DNA of 64,000 bases, from NCBI RefSeq assembly GCF_902506095.1, contig NZ_LR733293.1, forward strand, positions 3,656,264 to 3,720,263. Reading direction: 5' to 3'. The position numbers and the translations under genes were made by a program. This DNA comes from Arthrobacter sp. 9AX (GTDB lineage: Bacteria > Actinomycetota > Actinomycetes > Actinomycetales > Micrococcaceae). How positions within the stretch are numbered: position 1 is the first letter of the stretch; every line of letters starts with the position of its first letter. Under the pieces are notes generated by a model. It ran no database searches and was not told the DNA's origin. It was given only the letters and a program-made list of their open reading frames with translations. Shown piece after piece: positions 16,119-25,146 of this stretch.

Positions 16119-17687
16119 TCAGTTTCTGACGGCGTGAACGGTGTTGGCTGCCTGGTCCAGGGGCTCGAACCGGCGCAGGCTCGCCCCGGCTCCGATGATC
16201 CGGCGGAGCTCCGGCAAACCGCCGGCCAGGGCACCGGCTGCGCGTGCCTGGATAAGGACGTTGCCCAGCGCCGTTGCTTCGACCGGCCCGGCGATCACCG
16301 GCCGCCGGGTGGCATCAGCCGTGAGCTGGCAGAGCAGTGCGTTCTGGGAGCCGCCGCCCACCACGTGCACCACATCGACAGAGTGGTCCGCGAGCCGCTC
16401 CGCATCGCGGATGGTCCGGGCGTAGCCGGCCGCGAGGCTGTCCATGATGCAGCGGGTGATGACCGCGGGATCGTTGGGCAGCATTTCTCCGGTGCGGCGG
16501 ACGGCGGCCCGGACGCGGTCGGGCATGTTGTCCGGGGCGATGAAGTAGGGGTCGTCCGCGTTGATCTCCGGGCCGCCCGGTGGCAGCGCGGCGGCGGCGT
16601 CCAGCAAGGCCGTCAGCTCGGGCCGGTATCCTTCCTGCGCCCAGGTCCGCTGGCACTCGCTGAGGAGCCAAAGCCCGCCCATGTTCCGGAGGTAGCGGAT
16701 GGTACCGTCCACGCCGCGTTCGTTGGTGAAGTTTGCCTCACGGCTGGCTTCGGTGAGGACGGGGTGCTTCAGTTCCAGGCCCACCAGGGACCAGGTGCCG
16801 GACGAAATGTAGGCGAAGTCCTGTTCCTGAGCGGGAACGGCGGCGACGGCGGACGCTGTGTCGTGCGAGCCGACGGCCACCACCTTCGTGTCCTGCGGCA
16901 GCCCCACCTGCGCGGCGATCTCCGGCAGCAGGGTGCCGACGGTTTCCCCCGGCTGGACCAGCGGCGGGAACAGGTCCTTGCGCAGGCCCAGGGCGGTGAA
17001 GAACTCCGTGGCCCACTTCCCCGCCACAGCATCGAACAGGCCGGTGGTGGAGGCGTTGGTCGCCTCGGTGCGGCGCTGCCCGGTCAACAGGAACGCGATC
17101 AGGTCCGGGATCAGCAGCGCCTGCAGGCCGTCCAGGTCCGGCTCGGTCTCCAGCTGGTAGATGGTGTTGAACTGCAGGAACTGCAGCCCGGTGGTCCCGT
17201 AAAGGCGCGCGGCGTCCAGTTTCCGGTGGACGGGTTCGACGGCGGCCCGGCTGCGGTCATCACGGTAACTGAACGGCTGGGCGGTCAGCTCGCCGGCGGC
17301 GTTGACCAGGCCGTAGTCCACGGCCCAGGTGTCGATGCCGATGCTGGCGACCCGTTCGCCCTGCACCGCGGCAACGGTGGCCGCCGCAGCGAGTCCCTTG
17401 AGCACCTCGGCGAAGAGTGCGTCGAAGTCCCAGCGGAGGCCGCCATCGATCTCCACCACACCATTAGGGAAGCGGTGGACCACTTCGAGCTCCACGCCGG
17501 GCTCCCCGGCAGTGCCGGCACCGGCGGCGGTTGCGGCGGGACGGACCCTGCCGAGGATGACACGGCCAGAGGAGGCGCCGATGTCGACGGCGGCGAAGGC
17601 AGTGCCGGCAGGAACGCCGGGGGTTATGGCGGCGGAATCCGCCCCGGCCGCAGCCGGAGCGGATTCGCTGTGGAGTGCCTTGCTCAT
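16119..17687 (-). CDS. rhaB: Rhamnulokinase
   Basis: A 522-residue FGGY-family kinase. It phosphorylates L-rhamnulose to L-rhamnulose 1-phosphate. The phosphate-binding loop AVDIGASSGRVILG (~33), the catalytic-base region GIDTWAVDYGLV (~118) and the adenosine region VVHVVGGGSQNALLCQLTAD (~430) are all present. Its ATG overlaps the rhaD stop by four bases (ATGA). Context makes rhamnulose the clear substrate, with the isomerase and aldolase directly upstream. The N-terminal ~28 residues are an Ala-rich extension. Confidence 0.95.
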   Translation of the reverse strand: MSKALHSESAPAAAGADSAAITPGVPAGTAFAAVDIGASSGRVILGRVRPAATAAGAGTAGEPGVELEVVHRFPNGVVEIDGGLRWDFDALFAEVLKGLAAAATVAAVQGERVASIGIDTWAVDYGLVNAAGELTAQPFSYRDDRSRAAVEPVHRKLDAARLYGTTGLQFLQFNTIYQLETEPDLDGLQALLIPDLIAFLLTGQRRTEATNASTTGLFDAVAGKWATEFFTALGLRKDLFPPLVQPGETVGTLLPEIAAQVGLPQDTKVVAVGSHDTASAVAAVPAQEQDFAYISSGTWSLVGLELKHPVLTEASREANFTNERGVDGTIRYLRNMGGLWLLSECQRTWAQEGYRPELTALLDAAAALPPGGPEINADDPYFIAPDNMPDRVRAAVRRTGEMLPNDPAVITRCIMDSLAAGYARTIRDAERLADHSVDVVHVVGGGSQNALLCQLTADATRRPVIAGPVEATALGNVLIQARAAGALAGGLPELRRIIGAGASLRRFEPLDQAANTVHAVRN

Positions 17688-19720
17688 CGCAGGAAGGCTG
17701 CGGCCACTCCGGCGTCCACGGGGATGTGCAGGCCGGTGGTGTGGGACAGTTCGTTGCTGGTGAGGACGGCGGCGGCGTTGGCCACGTGTTCGGGCAGGAC
17801 TTCACGCTTGAGCAGGGTGCGCTGGGCGTAGTACTCGCCCAGTTTTTCCTCGTCCACGCCATATACCGCGGCGCGCTTGGCGCCCCAGCCGCCGGCGAAG
17901 ATGCCCGAGCCGCGGACCACGCCGTCGGGGTTGATGCCGTTGACGCGGATGCCGTGCTCGCCCAGCTCGGCGGCGAGCAGTCGCACCTGGTGGGCCTGGT
18001 CTGCCTTGGTGGCGGAATACGCGATGTTGTTCGGGCCGGCGAACACGGAGTTCTTGGACGAGATGTAGATGATGTCCCCGCCCAGGCCCTGCGCGATCAT
18101 CACCCTCGCGGCTGCCTTGGCCACCAGGAAGGAGCCCTTGGCCATCACGTTGTGTTGCAGGTCCCAGTCCTTTTCGGTGGTTTCCAGCAGCGGCTTGGAG
18201 ATGGACAGGCCGGCGTTGTTGACCACCAGGTCCACCCCGCCGAACGCCAGAACAGCGGCGTCGATCGCGGCAGCAACCTGCGCTTCGTCCGTGACGTCCG
18301 CCTGGACGCCGATGGCAACATCCGGTCCGCCGAGCTCCTCGGCGACCTTTTCGGCGTTCTCGAGGTTCAGGTCGGCGATGACCACGCAGGCGCCTTCCGC
18401 GGCGAGGCGGGTGGCGATGGCCTTGCCGATGCCCGACGCGGCGCCGGTCACCAGGGCGATGCGGGTGGCGTGGGACTTGGGCTTGGGCAGCCGGGCCAGC
18501 TTGGCTTCCTCCAGCGCCCAGTATTCGATCCGGAACTTCTCGGATTCCTCGATCGGGGCATAGGTGGAGATCGCCTCGGCGCCGCGCATCACGTTGATGG
18601 CGTTGATGTAGAACTCACCGGCCACCCGGGCGGTCTGCTTGTTCGCACCATACGAGAACATGCCCACGCCGGGGACCAGGACGATGGCCGGGTCCGCGCC
18701 GCGCAGCGCAGGAGACCCGGCGTCGGCATGGCGGTCGTAGTAGGCCTGATAGTCCTCGCGGTAGGCAGTGTGGAGTTCTGTGAGCCGCGAGATCGAGTCC
18801 TCGATGGAGGCGTCGGCGGGCAGGTCCAGGATCAGCGGCTTGACCTTGGTGCGCAGGAAGTGGTCCGGGCAGGAAGTGCCCAGCGCGCCCAGGCGCGGGT
18901 GCTCAGCGGCTTCGAGGAAGTCCAGGACGACGGCGTCATCGCTGAAGTGCCCCAGCTGCGGCTTGTCCGTGGAGGCCAGGCCGCGGATCACGGGTGCCAG
19001 GGCTGCGGCCTTGGCGCGTCGCTCAGCTTCGGGCAGGGCACCGTAGCCGGGGAGCTTGGGTCCGAAGGGTTCGGCCTTGCCGTTGTCCTCGATGTATTTC
19101 CCGGCCTGTTCGATGATCCACAGCGAGTTGGCTTCCGCTTCTTCGCTTGTGGCGCCCCAGGCGGTGATGCCGTGGCCGCCCAGGATGGTGCCGATGGCCT
19201 GCGGGTTCGCTTCCTTGATCGCGGCGATGTCCAGGCCCAGCTGGAACCCGGGACGGCGCCAGGGAACCCAGAGGACCTTGTTGCCGAAGATCTTGGTGGT
19301 CAGGGCTTCGCCGTCCACGGCGGTGGCGATCGCGATGCCGGAGTCCGGGTGCAGGTGGTCCACGTGCGCTGCGTCCACCAGCCCGTGCATGGCGGTGTCG
19401 ATCGAGGGGGCGGCGCCACCCTTGCCGTGCAGGCAGTAATCGAACGCAGCCACCATCTCGTCCTCGCGCTCAACACCGGGGTAGACGTTCTTCAGCGCGT
19501 TCAAACGGTCCAGGCGCAGGACCGCGAGGTTTTCCGCTTTCAGGGTCCCGAGGTCTCCGCCGGAGCCCTTGACCCAGAGCAACTGGACGTCCTCGCCCGT
19601 GACGGGGTCCTTCGCGGTGCCCTTGGCCGAGGTGTTGCCGCCGGCGAAGTTGGTGTTCCGCTTGTCCGCGCCGAGGCGGTTGGAACGCGAAATCAGTTCT
19701 TCAACAGTCGTGTTACTCAT
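17684..19720 (-). CDS. rhaD: Bifunctional rhamnulose-1-phosphate aldolase / lactaldehyde dehydrogenase
   Basis: A 678-residue two-domain enzyme of the RhaEW/RhaD type. Residues ~1-400 form a class II aldolase that splits L-rhamnulose 1-phosphate into DHAP and L-lactaldehyde, with metal-binding histidines in DHLHPDSG and GGHGIT. Residues ~425-678 form a short-chain dehydrogenase (TGAASGIGKAIA, VNNAGLS and the catalytic YSATK) that oxidises lactaldehyde to L-lactate with NAD. Such fusions are established in Bacillus and rhizobia. The gene sits between rhaI (6 bases upstream) and rhaB (4-base overlap). The lactate could feed the lactate dehydrogenase at 59,864. Confidence 0.95.
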   Translation of the reverse strand: MSNTTVEELISRSNRLGADKRNTNFAGGNTSAKGTAKDPVTGEDVQLLWVKGSGGDLGTLKAENLAVLRLDRLNALKNVYPGVEREDEMVAAFDYCLHGKGGAAPSIDTAMHGLVDAAHVDHLHPDSGIAIATAVDGEALTTKIFGNKVLWVPWRRPGFQLGLDIAAIKEANPQAIGTILGGHGITAWGATSEEAEANSLWIIEQAGKYIEDNGKAEPFGPKLPGYGALPEAERRAKAAALAPVIRGLASTDKPQLGHFSDDAVVLDFLEAAEHPRLGALGTSCPDHFLRTKVKPLILDLPADASIEDSISRLTELHTAYREDYQAYYDRHADAGSPALRGADPAIVLVPGVGMFSYGANKQTARVAGEFYINAINVMRGAEAISTYAPIEESEKFRIEYWALEEAKLARLPKPKSHATRIALVTGAASGIGKAIATRLAAEGACVVIADLNLENAEKVAEELGGPDVAIGVQADVTDEAQVAAAIDAAVLAFGGVDLVVNNAGLSISKPLLETTEKDWDLQHNVMAKGSFLVAKAAARVMIAQGLGGDIIYISSKNSVFAGPNNIAYSATKADQAHQVRLLAAELGEHGIRVNGINPDGVVRGSGIFAGGWGAKRAAVYGVDEEKLGEYYAQRTLLKREVLPEHVANAAAVLTSNELSHTTGLHIPVDAGVAAAFLR

Positions 19721-19726
19721 GGTTGT

Positions 19727-20905
19727 TTAGGCGCCCCATCCGGCTTGCTGGCCGCCCACGCGGTCCTCGTTGATCTTCTTCTGGTAACCGCTGGCCTTGA
19801 ACGCGGCCATCGGGTCCGCGGGCAAACCGCGGGATTGACGCCACTCTGCCAGGACCGGGCGGACGTCGGTGTAGAACGCATCGCTGAAGATGCCGTTCGC
19901 CGCCAGGACATCTCCGGCGCGCTGAGCCTCGGCCAGTGCCGCGGTGTCCACCAGCAGGGCGCGGGCGGTCATTTCCTGCACGTTCAACACCGAGCGGATC
20001 TGGCCCGGGATCTTCTCCTCCAGGTTGTGGCACTGGTCCAGCATCAGAGCGACAGCGGAATTCCCCACAGCGTCCTTGCCGAAGCCGCCGCCGCGGATCA
20101 CCTCATGCATGATGCGGAACAGCTGGTACGGATCCGCCGCACCCACAATCAGGTCGTCGTCGGCATAGAAGCGGGAGTTGAAGTCAAAGGACCCCAGCTT
20201 GCCCAGGCGCAGCAGCTGCATCACGATGAACTCGATGTTGGTGCCCGGGGCGTGGTGGCCGGTGTCCAGGCAGACGAACGCCTTCTCACCCAGCGCCAGG
20301 GTCTGGGCATAGGAGGTGCCCCAGTCCGGAACATCGGTGTGGTAAAAAGCCGGCTCGAAGAACTTGTACTCCAGCACCAGGCGCTGTTCGGCGCCGAGGG
20401 CCGCGTAAATCTCCTGCAGCGACTCCGCCAGCCGGTCCTGGCGGCCACGCATGTCGTCCTGGCCCGGGTAGTTGGTGCCGTCGGCCAGCCAGATCTTCAA
20501 GTCCCGTGACCCGGTGGCGTGCATGATCTGGATGCAGTCCAGGTGGTGGTCAACCGCACGGCGGCGGACGGACTCGTTGGACGACGTCAGCGAACCGAAC
20601 TTGTATTCATCATCCTGGAACGTGTTGGAGTTGATGGTGCCCAGGCCCACGCCCAGGCCGGCCGCGTACTCCTTCAAAGCGGAGTAGTCATCCACCTTGT
20701 CCCACGGGATATGCAGCGCAACAGTAGGCGCCAGGCCCGTCAGCTCATGGACCTTGGCCGCATCCGCGATCTTCTCCTGGACAGTACGCGGAGTGCCGGG
20801 AGTGCCGAACACCTTAAACCGCGTACCCGAATTTCCATAAGCCCACGAAGGGACCTCGATGGCAAGCTCCCCGAGCCTGCCCAGCGCCGTTGCTACGTCA
20901 TTCAT
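19727..20905 (-). CDS. rhaI: L-rhamnose isomerase
   Basis: A 392-residue TIM-barrel isomerase interconverting L-rhamnose and L-rhamnulose. It is the RhaI form found in Streptomyces and Pseudomonas, not the E. coli RhaA form. Metal-ligand segments are recognisable: LVLEYKFFEPAFYHTDVPDWG (Glu, in part), LDTGHHAPGTN (Asp/His) and FDFNSRFYADDDL. I start it at MNDVATAL (20905), preceded by GGAAAGAACC. The open frame upstream to 21340 is antisense-like sequence over rhaM and not conserved. Confidence 0.95.
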   Translation of the reverse strand: MNDVATALGRLGELAIEVPSWAYGNSGTRFKVFGTPGTPRTVQEKIADAAKVHELTGLAPTVALHIPWDKVDDYSALKEYAAGLGVGLGTINSNTFQDDEYKFGSLTSSNESVRRRAVDHHLDCIQIMHATGSRDLKIWLADGTNYPGQDDMRGRQDRLAESLQEIYAALGAEQRLVLEYKFFEPAFYHTDVPDWGTSYAQTLALGEKAFVCLDTGHHAPGTNIEFIVMQLLRLGKLGSFDFNSRFYADDDLIVGAADPYQLFRIMHEVIRGGGFGKDAVGNSAVALMLDQCHNLEEKIPGQIRSVLNVQEMTARALLVDTAALAEAQRAGDVLAANGIFSDAFYTDVRPVLAEWRQSRGLPADPMAAFKASGYQKKINEDRVGGQQAGWGA

Positions 20906-21000
20906 GATGGTGGTTCTTTCCGGTGTTTTTATTGCTGTGGTTTGGTGTGGTGGTGCTGCGCGGCCCTGCTGCTGGAGCGCGCGGGTCTGCTGGTGCCGGG

Positions 21001-21348
21001 TCAGCCGGCGGAAGACTCCGCCGCCGCCAGCTGGCTGTCCAGGTTGAACACTTCTTCGAGGACCTGGAACCCCTCGTCGGGTGCCTGGTCCGTATTCTCG
21101 AAAAGCGTGGCCATTTCCGCCTGCCAGCGGGCGTTCACGTCGGCGAGAGCCATCCTGGCCCGGACGGCGTCGAAGTCGTCGCACTCCAGGTAGCCGATCA
21201 GGAGTCCGTCCTGGTCCAGGAACAGGGAGTAGTTGTTCCAGCCGGCGTCCTTGAGGGCGCGGAGCATCTCCGGCCACACGGCAGCGTGCCGCCGGCGGTA
21301 TTCGTCCATCAGCGCCGGCTGGACCGACGAACGGAAACACACCCTCAT
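21001..21348 (-). CDS. rhaM: L-rhamnose mutarotase
   Basis: A 115-residue protein with a ferredoxin-like fold that interconverts the alpha and beta anomers of L-rhamnose. Family residues are visible: MRVCFRSSVQP at the start, YRRRHAAVWPEM (catalytic His), NYSLFLDQDGLLIGYLE and the C-terminal LEEVFNLD. It starts at 21348 with AGGAGAG eight bases upstream. It is the first gene of the rhamnose operon and faces the LacI regulator across 150 bases that contain the double operator. Confidence 0.95.
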   Translation of the reverse strand: MRVCFRSSVQPALMDEYRRRHAAVWPEMLRALKDAGWNNYSLFLDQDGLLIGYLECDDFDAVRARMALADVNARWQAEMATLFENTDQAPDEGFQVLEEVFNLDSQLAAAESSAG

Positions 21349-21373
21349 GTGGGACTCTCCTGAACTCGCGAAT

Positions 21374-21404
21374 CTTTGAATCGTTTCATTGTTACGATTC
21401 AAAG
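21374..21404. promoter_or_regulatory. Double operator between rhaM and the LacI regulator
   Basis: A perfect 11-bp inverted repeat, CTTTGAATCGT (21374-21384) and ACGATTCAAAG (21394-21404), separated by nine bases. Each half is also a LacI-type site in itself: TGAATCGTTTCA and TGTTACGATTCA. It lies 26 bases upstream of rhaM and 95 upstream of the regulator. A matching TGAATCGTTACA is found at 29441. Confidence 0.75.
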
Positions 21405-21498
21405 TACTCTTGAACGTAAGTAGGTGTCAAGCATCCGGGGACCTCTTCCTTAGCAATCCCGGGACGCACAGTCAGGCGGCCCACCAGTACGGAGAATC

Positions 21499-22521
21499 AT
21501 GAACCGCACAGCCAGCATCAAGGACGTAGCCAACCATGCCAGCGTGGCAGTTGGCACGGTGTCGAATGTGCTGAACTACCCGGACCGCGTCTCGCAACGG
21601 ACCAAGGAACGGGTGCTCCGCGCCATCGACGAGCTGGGCTTTGTCCGCAACGACGCCGCCCGCCAGCTGCGTGCCGGCCACAGCCGCACCATCGGGCTGA
21701 TCGTGCTGGACGTCGGCAACCCCTTCTTCACCTCCGTGGTGCGGGCCGCCGAGGATGCCGCCGCACTCCAGGGGAGCGCCGTCCTGCTGGGCGACAGCGG
21801 CCACAACGCCGGCCGCGAGGCCAACTACATCGATCTTTTCCAGGAGCAGCGCGTCCAGGGCCTGCTCATCTCACCAGTGGGCGACGTGACCGAGCGCCTG
21901 GACCTCCTCCGCGAGCGCGGCGTGCCCACCGTCCTGGTGGACCGGCTGGCTGACGAGGAAAAGTTCAGCTCGGTATCAGTTGACGATGACGCAGGCGGTT
22001 ATCTGGCTGCCCGGCACCTGCTGGACACCGGCCGCCGCCGGCTCGCGTTTGTGGGCGGCTCCACCACTATCCGCCAGGTATGGGACCGCCTGGAGGGTGC
22101 CCGGCGCGCGGTCAAGGAGGAGCCGGACGCCACCCTGGAGGTACTCGAATCCGATGGCATGACCGTCCTGGCCGGACGGAGCGTGGGCAACACGCTGGTG
22201 GAGCGGGACCGGGCGGACCTGCCGGACGGGGTCTTCTGCGCGAACGATCTCCTGGCGCTGGGGATCATGCAGTCCCTCACCATGACGCATACCTTCAGGA
22301 TCCCCGAGGATATTGCCTTGATCGGCTATGACGACATCGACTTCGCCGTCTCCGCGGTGGTGCCGTTGTCCTCCATCCGGCAGCCCACCGAAGCCCTGGG
22401 GCGGACGGCCATCGAACTCCTGGCCGAGGAGGTTGAGTCCGGGCACCCGCGGCACCGTGCCGTCATCTTCACCCCGGAACTGGTGGTCCGGCAGAGTACC
22501 GGGGAGCCGGACGCCAAGTAG
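21499..22521 (+). CDS. LacI-family regulator of rhamnose use
   Basis: A 340-residue protein. The N-terminal HTH is ASIKDVANHASVAVGTVSNVLN with a hinge helix at RNDAARQLRAGHS. A periplasmic-binding-protein-like sensor domain follows (~62-335; GLIVLDVGNPFF, VFCANDLLALG, IGYDDIDFA). It is divergent from rhaMIDB with a strong double operator between, so it most probably represses that operon and itself; rhamnose or rhamnulose would be the natural inducer. Similar sites at 29441 and 40585 suggest it also controls the rhamnosidase and transport loci. Confidence 0.9.
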   Translation: MNRTASIKDVANHASVAVGTVSNVLNYPDRVSQRTKERVLRAIDELGFVRNDAARQLRAGHSRTIGLIVLDVGNPFFTSVVRAAEDAAALQGSAVLLGDSGHNAGREANYIDLFQEQRVQGLLISPVGDVTERLDLLRERGVPTVLVDRLADEEKFSSVSVDDDAGGYLAARHLLDTGRRRLAFVGGSTTIRQVWDRLEGARRAVKEEPDATLEVLESDGMTVLAGRSVGNTLVERDRADLPDGVFCANDLLALGIMQSLTMTHTFRIPEDIALIGYDDIDFAVSAVVPLSSIRQPTEALGRTAIELLAEEVESGHPRHRAVIFTPELVVRQSTGEPDAK

Positions 22522-22533
22522 TGATCCGAACCT

Positions 22534-22908
22534 CTATTCGCCTTCCTGCAGCCACTGCATCGACTCGGCCCTGGACGTGAAGAAACGGGTGGGGCAGGGC
22601 GGAATGTGGACGCCCAGGAAGAAGTTCGCCAGGATCCGGTCCACCGGGCTGGCACCCAGGAGTGCGATCCGGTTTGCCGCGCACGGGATGGAGAACACCG
22701 ACCGCGCGGCCCGGGTGACCGACTCCGTGGTGGCCATGTCCACCAGCATGGGATAGGTCCTATCCCCCGCTATGTCGTTGACGGCTGCCATGGCCGCCTT
22801 CGCATCGTGCTGTTCGATCCGGACTCTAGGTTCCCAGATCAGGTGGATCACGCCGTCGGAACGCAACTCCACAGTGCCTTTGCCGCCGTCAACCGTTACA
22901 GGCTCCAT
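22534..22908 (-). CDS. Small STAS/SpoIIAA-like protein, function unknown
   Basis: A 124-residue soluble protein starting MEPVTVDGGKGTVELRSDG, with GGGGAGCAGGGT upstream of the ATG. The beta-strand/helix pattern (VIHLIWEPRVRIEQHDAKAA, YPMLVDMATTESVTRAARS in part) resembles the STAS-like domain (often labelled DUF7793) that is common in Micrococcaceae. No catalytic residues are obvious. It is divergent from the kinase-like gene and converges on the end of the LacI gene, with 12 bases between stops. A link to sugar use is not evident. Confidence 0.7.
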   Translation of the reverse strand: MEPVTVDGGKGTVELRSDGVIHLIWEPRVRIEQHDAKAAMAAVNDIAGDRTYPMLVDMATTESVTRAARSVFSIPCAANRIALLGASPVDRILANFFLGVHIPPCPTRFFTSRAESMQWLQEGE

Positions 22909-23054
22909 ACCCTGCTCCCCTCCCTGTGCAGACCCATCCTGCAACTACTATGCATCACCGGAGCCAACACAGGCGCGGCCGTTCCAAGCGCACGCACAGC
23001 TTTTTCCCAGACTCCCCAAACCGAAGCCACAGGCCCGGACGGTATGAAGGAACC

Positions 23055-23699
23055 ATGACACAACACGGCAAACCGGTACCGGCACTGATTGTCCTGCTCG
23101 GGATAGACGGTGCCGGCAAGTCCACGGCTGCCCGGGAAGCGGTGGAACTGCTGACGGACACGCCCGTACTGGTCCTCGGCAACTACTCCGGACGGAAAAC
23201 CATCTCCGCGTTGTCGCAGCGCTTTGGGCTTCCGTTGCCTGTTCAGCTGGCGGATGTCCTTGAATCCGCAGTCCGGGTCTTCAATGTACTGCTCAACCAT
23301 CTGCGGGCCGCCCGGTTCGACGGCGTGGTGATCATGGACCGGCACCTGTACTGCCAGCTGGCGCTGAGGAGAGCCCGCGGGATCCGGCGCTGCCGGGCAC
23401 TGTCAGCGCTGTTGCGGCTGCTCCCAAAGGCCCAGGCAGTGGCCTACTTCGATATCACCCCGGAGCAGGCACATGAACGGATCATGCTGCGGGGCGAGGA
23501 CCAGGAGGACCTCGCCGACCTGGAGAAGTTCCGGGAGGGGTACAGCGGGTTGCCGTGGTACCCGGGCTTCACGAGGATCGATGCCGGCGGCAGTACCGAG
23601 CGCAGCGCACTGCAGCTGAAGAAGATCATCGAGGACGCTGCGGCAGCCGCTGCGCCGCGGGCCCGCCTTGGCAGCACGCCCCATCCCGCTGATTCCTGA
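23055..23699 (+). CDS. Thymidylate kinase-like P-loop kinase
   Basis: A 214-residue protein. A clear Walker A GIDGAGKST lies at residues 17-25, a DRH triad in VIMDRHLYCQLALRRARG near 97 (equivalent to DRY of dTMP kinases) and a lid region with basic residues in HERIMLRGEDQEDL near 150. Overall it resembles the dTMP/deoxynucleoside kinase superfamily but lacks close identity to Tmk, so the substrate is open. AAGGAACC lies before the ATG at 23055; the frame extends upstream without homology. Adjacent genes are for sugar catabolism, so its place here is unexplained. Confidence 0.75.
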   Translation: MTQHGKPVPALIVLLGIDGAGKSTAAREAVELLTDTPVLVLGNYSGRKTISALSQRFGLPLPVQLADVLESAVRVFNVLLNHLRAARFDGVVIMDRHLYCQLALRRARGIRRCRALSALLRLLPKAQAVAYFDITPEQAHERIMLRGEDQEDLADLEKFREGYSGLPWYPGFTRIDAGGSTERSALQLKKIIEDAAAAAAPRARLGSTPHPADS

Positions 23700-23707
23700 T
23701 CCGGCAG

Positions 23708-24379
23708 CTACAGCTTCTCCACCGCGAGGTTCCGGTAGGCCGCACGGAGCGGAGCCATCTGGCGGAACCCCAAGTAGCCGCCGCCGAGCACGCTACCGGA
23801 ATGGTCCTGCCATTCGAAGAGCGGCAGTCCATTGATGGAGAACGCCGCCCGCGGCCCGTCCTTCACCACTTCCAGCCGGTAGAAGTCCACGGCGTCTTCA
23901 GCGGGAGGCAGCGGATCGGCGCCCTGGGCCACCAGCTCAAATCCGGCACTTTTGCGCAGGTTGCAGGTCCGGAACGCCCGCTCGGACTGGTGCTTGTGCC
24001 GGAAATAGGAGACGTGGAGGGCATCAATGTCGCCCGAGTGGTACTGCGGATAGTGGCCTGTCCGGAGTGAGAGGGACGGAGAGAACAGGTCCTGTCCGCC
24101 ATGGCCGTTGGCTGCGAAGAACAGCATGGCCAGCCCGGGTTCCTCCAACGGCAGGAACTCCCAGCTGATCCGGATCCCATCGGGAAACTCCACAGGGCAC
24201 CAGACCGTCCAGTGCGCGTGGTCCCCGAACTCGCCGTCATCCAGCGAACCGGACAGCTCAAGGGCCGCCCCGTGGCGGCCCGTTTTCAGCGGGCCTTCGA
24301 CCACCCAGTCCGCCACGTCCCCGGGACCGCTGAGGGCATTGCGGTAAAGCACCTCGGTCCCCGCCCGGACCTCCGCCAC
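23708..24379 (-). CDS. DUF1961 (YesU-like) beta-sandwich protein
   Basis: A 223-residue concanavalin-like beta-sandwich of the DUF1961 family. Bacillus YesU, encoded in the rhamnogalacturonan-I cluster, is the best-known relative; its fold resembles polysaccharide-binding and lyase modules but its reaction is not established. Conserved stretches include ISWEFLPLEEPGLAMLFFAA, LHVSYFRHK, NLRKSAGFELVAQG and YLGFRQMAPLRAAYRNL. No signal peptide. It starts with GTG directly after the TAG of the GDSL esterase gene and ends the importer operon. This suggests it acts on an imported rhamnogalacturonan fragment. Confidence 0.85.
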   Translation of the reverse strand: MAEVRAGTEVLYRNALSGPGDVADWVVEGPLKTGRHGAALELSGSLDDGEFGDHAHWTVWCPVEFPDGIRISWEFLPLEEPGLAMLFFAANGHGGQDLFSPSLSLRTGHYPQYHSGDIDALHVSYFRHKHQSERAFRTCNLRKSAGFELVAQGADPLPPAEDAVDFYRLEVVKDGPRAAFSINGLPLFEWQDHSGSVLGGGYLGFRQMAPLRAAYRNLAVEKL

Positions 24380-25126
24380 CTAGCCACGCCCCGCCGTCGT
24401 ACCTGACAACGCGGCATCACTTTGGGCCCACAATTCACCATTCCTTGGCCCTGATGTGACCCCGCGGTGCCGGGGCCCGAAGCCCAGCGCCCCAAGCTGT
24501 GCGGCGACGTGCTCCGCCACCAAGGCGGCGCCGTGCTGCGAGAAGTGGGTGTTGTCCGTCAGTCCGGCGGGCCAGTGTGCGTGTTCGCCCGGTTCGAAGT
24601 GGCAGAAAAGGTCCTTCGAGCCCTCCGGGCCGAGCCGCAAGTAGAGCCCGCTGGTCCAGGAACTCAGGTCGATTACCGGCACTGCCAGCTCCAGACCCAG
24701 TTCGCGGACCACCTCCGGGTAGTCTTCCAGGCTTTCCTCCAAAACAGCGTCCGACGACGGCCGGTCCAGGAAGTGCCGCCGCTCCACCGGGGTGCACAGT
24801 ACAGGCAGCCCGCCCAGGTCACGGACGTCGGCCACCATGGTGCGCAGGTTGGCGGCGTAGCCCGTCCGTGCCGCGAGGTGGGGCTTTTTCTGGTCGTTGT
24901 GGCCGAACTGGATCAGCACCAGGTCGCCGTCGCCCGCCTCCCCGATCAGCCGGCCCCACAGTCCCTCGTCCCGGAACGACTCCGTGCTGGCCCCGCCCTT
25001 GGCGAAGTTGTGCACGGCCGCCCAGGTGTAGGTGTGCGGGGGCAGCCGGGCTCCCCAGCCGCTCATGGGGTATTCGGCGGTGGGGCAGTTGGCGACAGTG
25101 GAGTCTCCGGCGAGGAGGATTTTCAT
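24380..25126 (-). CDS. GDSL/SGNH rhamnogalacturonan acetylesterase-like enzyme
   Basis: A 248-residue SGNH hydrolase, close in size and motifs to RhgT/YesT of Bacillus (CE12). Block I is LLAGDSTVANCP (catalytic Ser), block II glycine lies in NFAKGGASTESF, block III is QFGHNDQKKP, and block V is LTDNTHFSQHGA (Asp-His pair). No signal peptide, so deacetylation would take place in the cytoplasm. It is downstream of the ABC permease genes (20 bases) and directly abuts the DUF1961 gene, the same functional grouping as in Bacillus yes loci. Confidence 0.9.
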   Translation of the reverse strand: MKILLAGDSTVANCPTAEYPMSGWGARLPPHTYTWAAVHNFAKGGASTESFRDEGLWGRLIGEAGDGDLVLIQFGHNDQKKPHLAARTGYAANLRTMVADVRDLGGLPVLCTPVERRHFLDRPSSDAVLEESLEDYPEVVRELGLELAVPVIDLSSWTSGLYLRLGPEGSKDLFCHFEPGEHAHWPAGLTDNTHFSQHGAALVAEHVAAQLGALGFGPRHRGVTSGPRNGELWAQSDAALSGTTAGRG

Positions 25127-25146
25127 GGTGTTGCTTTCTCGTGTGG

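Noticed and set aside
15006..17831. 941-codon open frame on the plus strand
   Set aside because: It is antisense to the esterase and rhaB genes. Its composition follows the third-position GC of the real genes and it shows no domain motif or ribosome site.
17675..20509. 944-codon open frame on the plus strand
   Set aside because: It is the shadow of rhaD and rhaI on the other strand, rich in Gly/Val/Gln/His with no recognisable fold.
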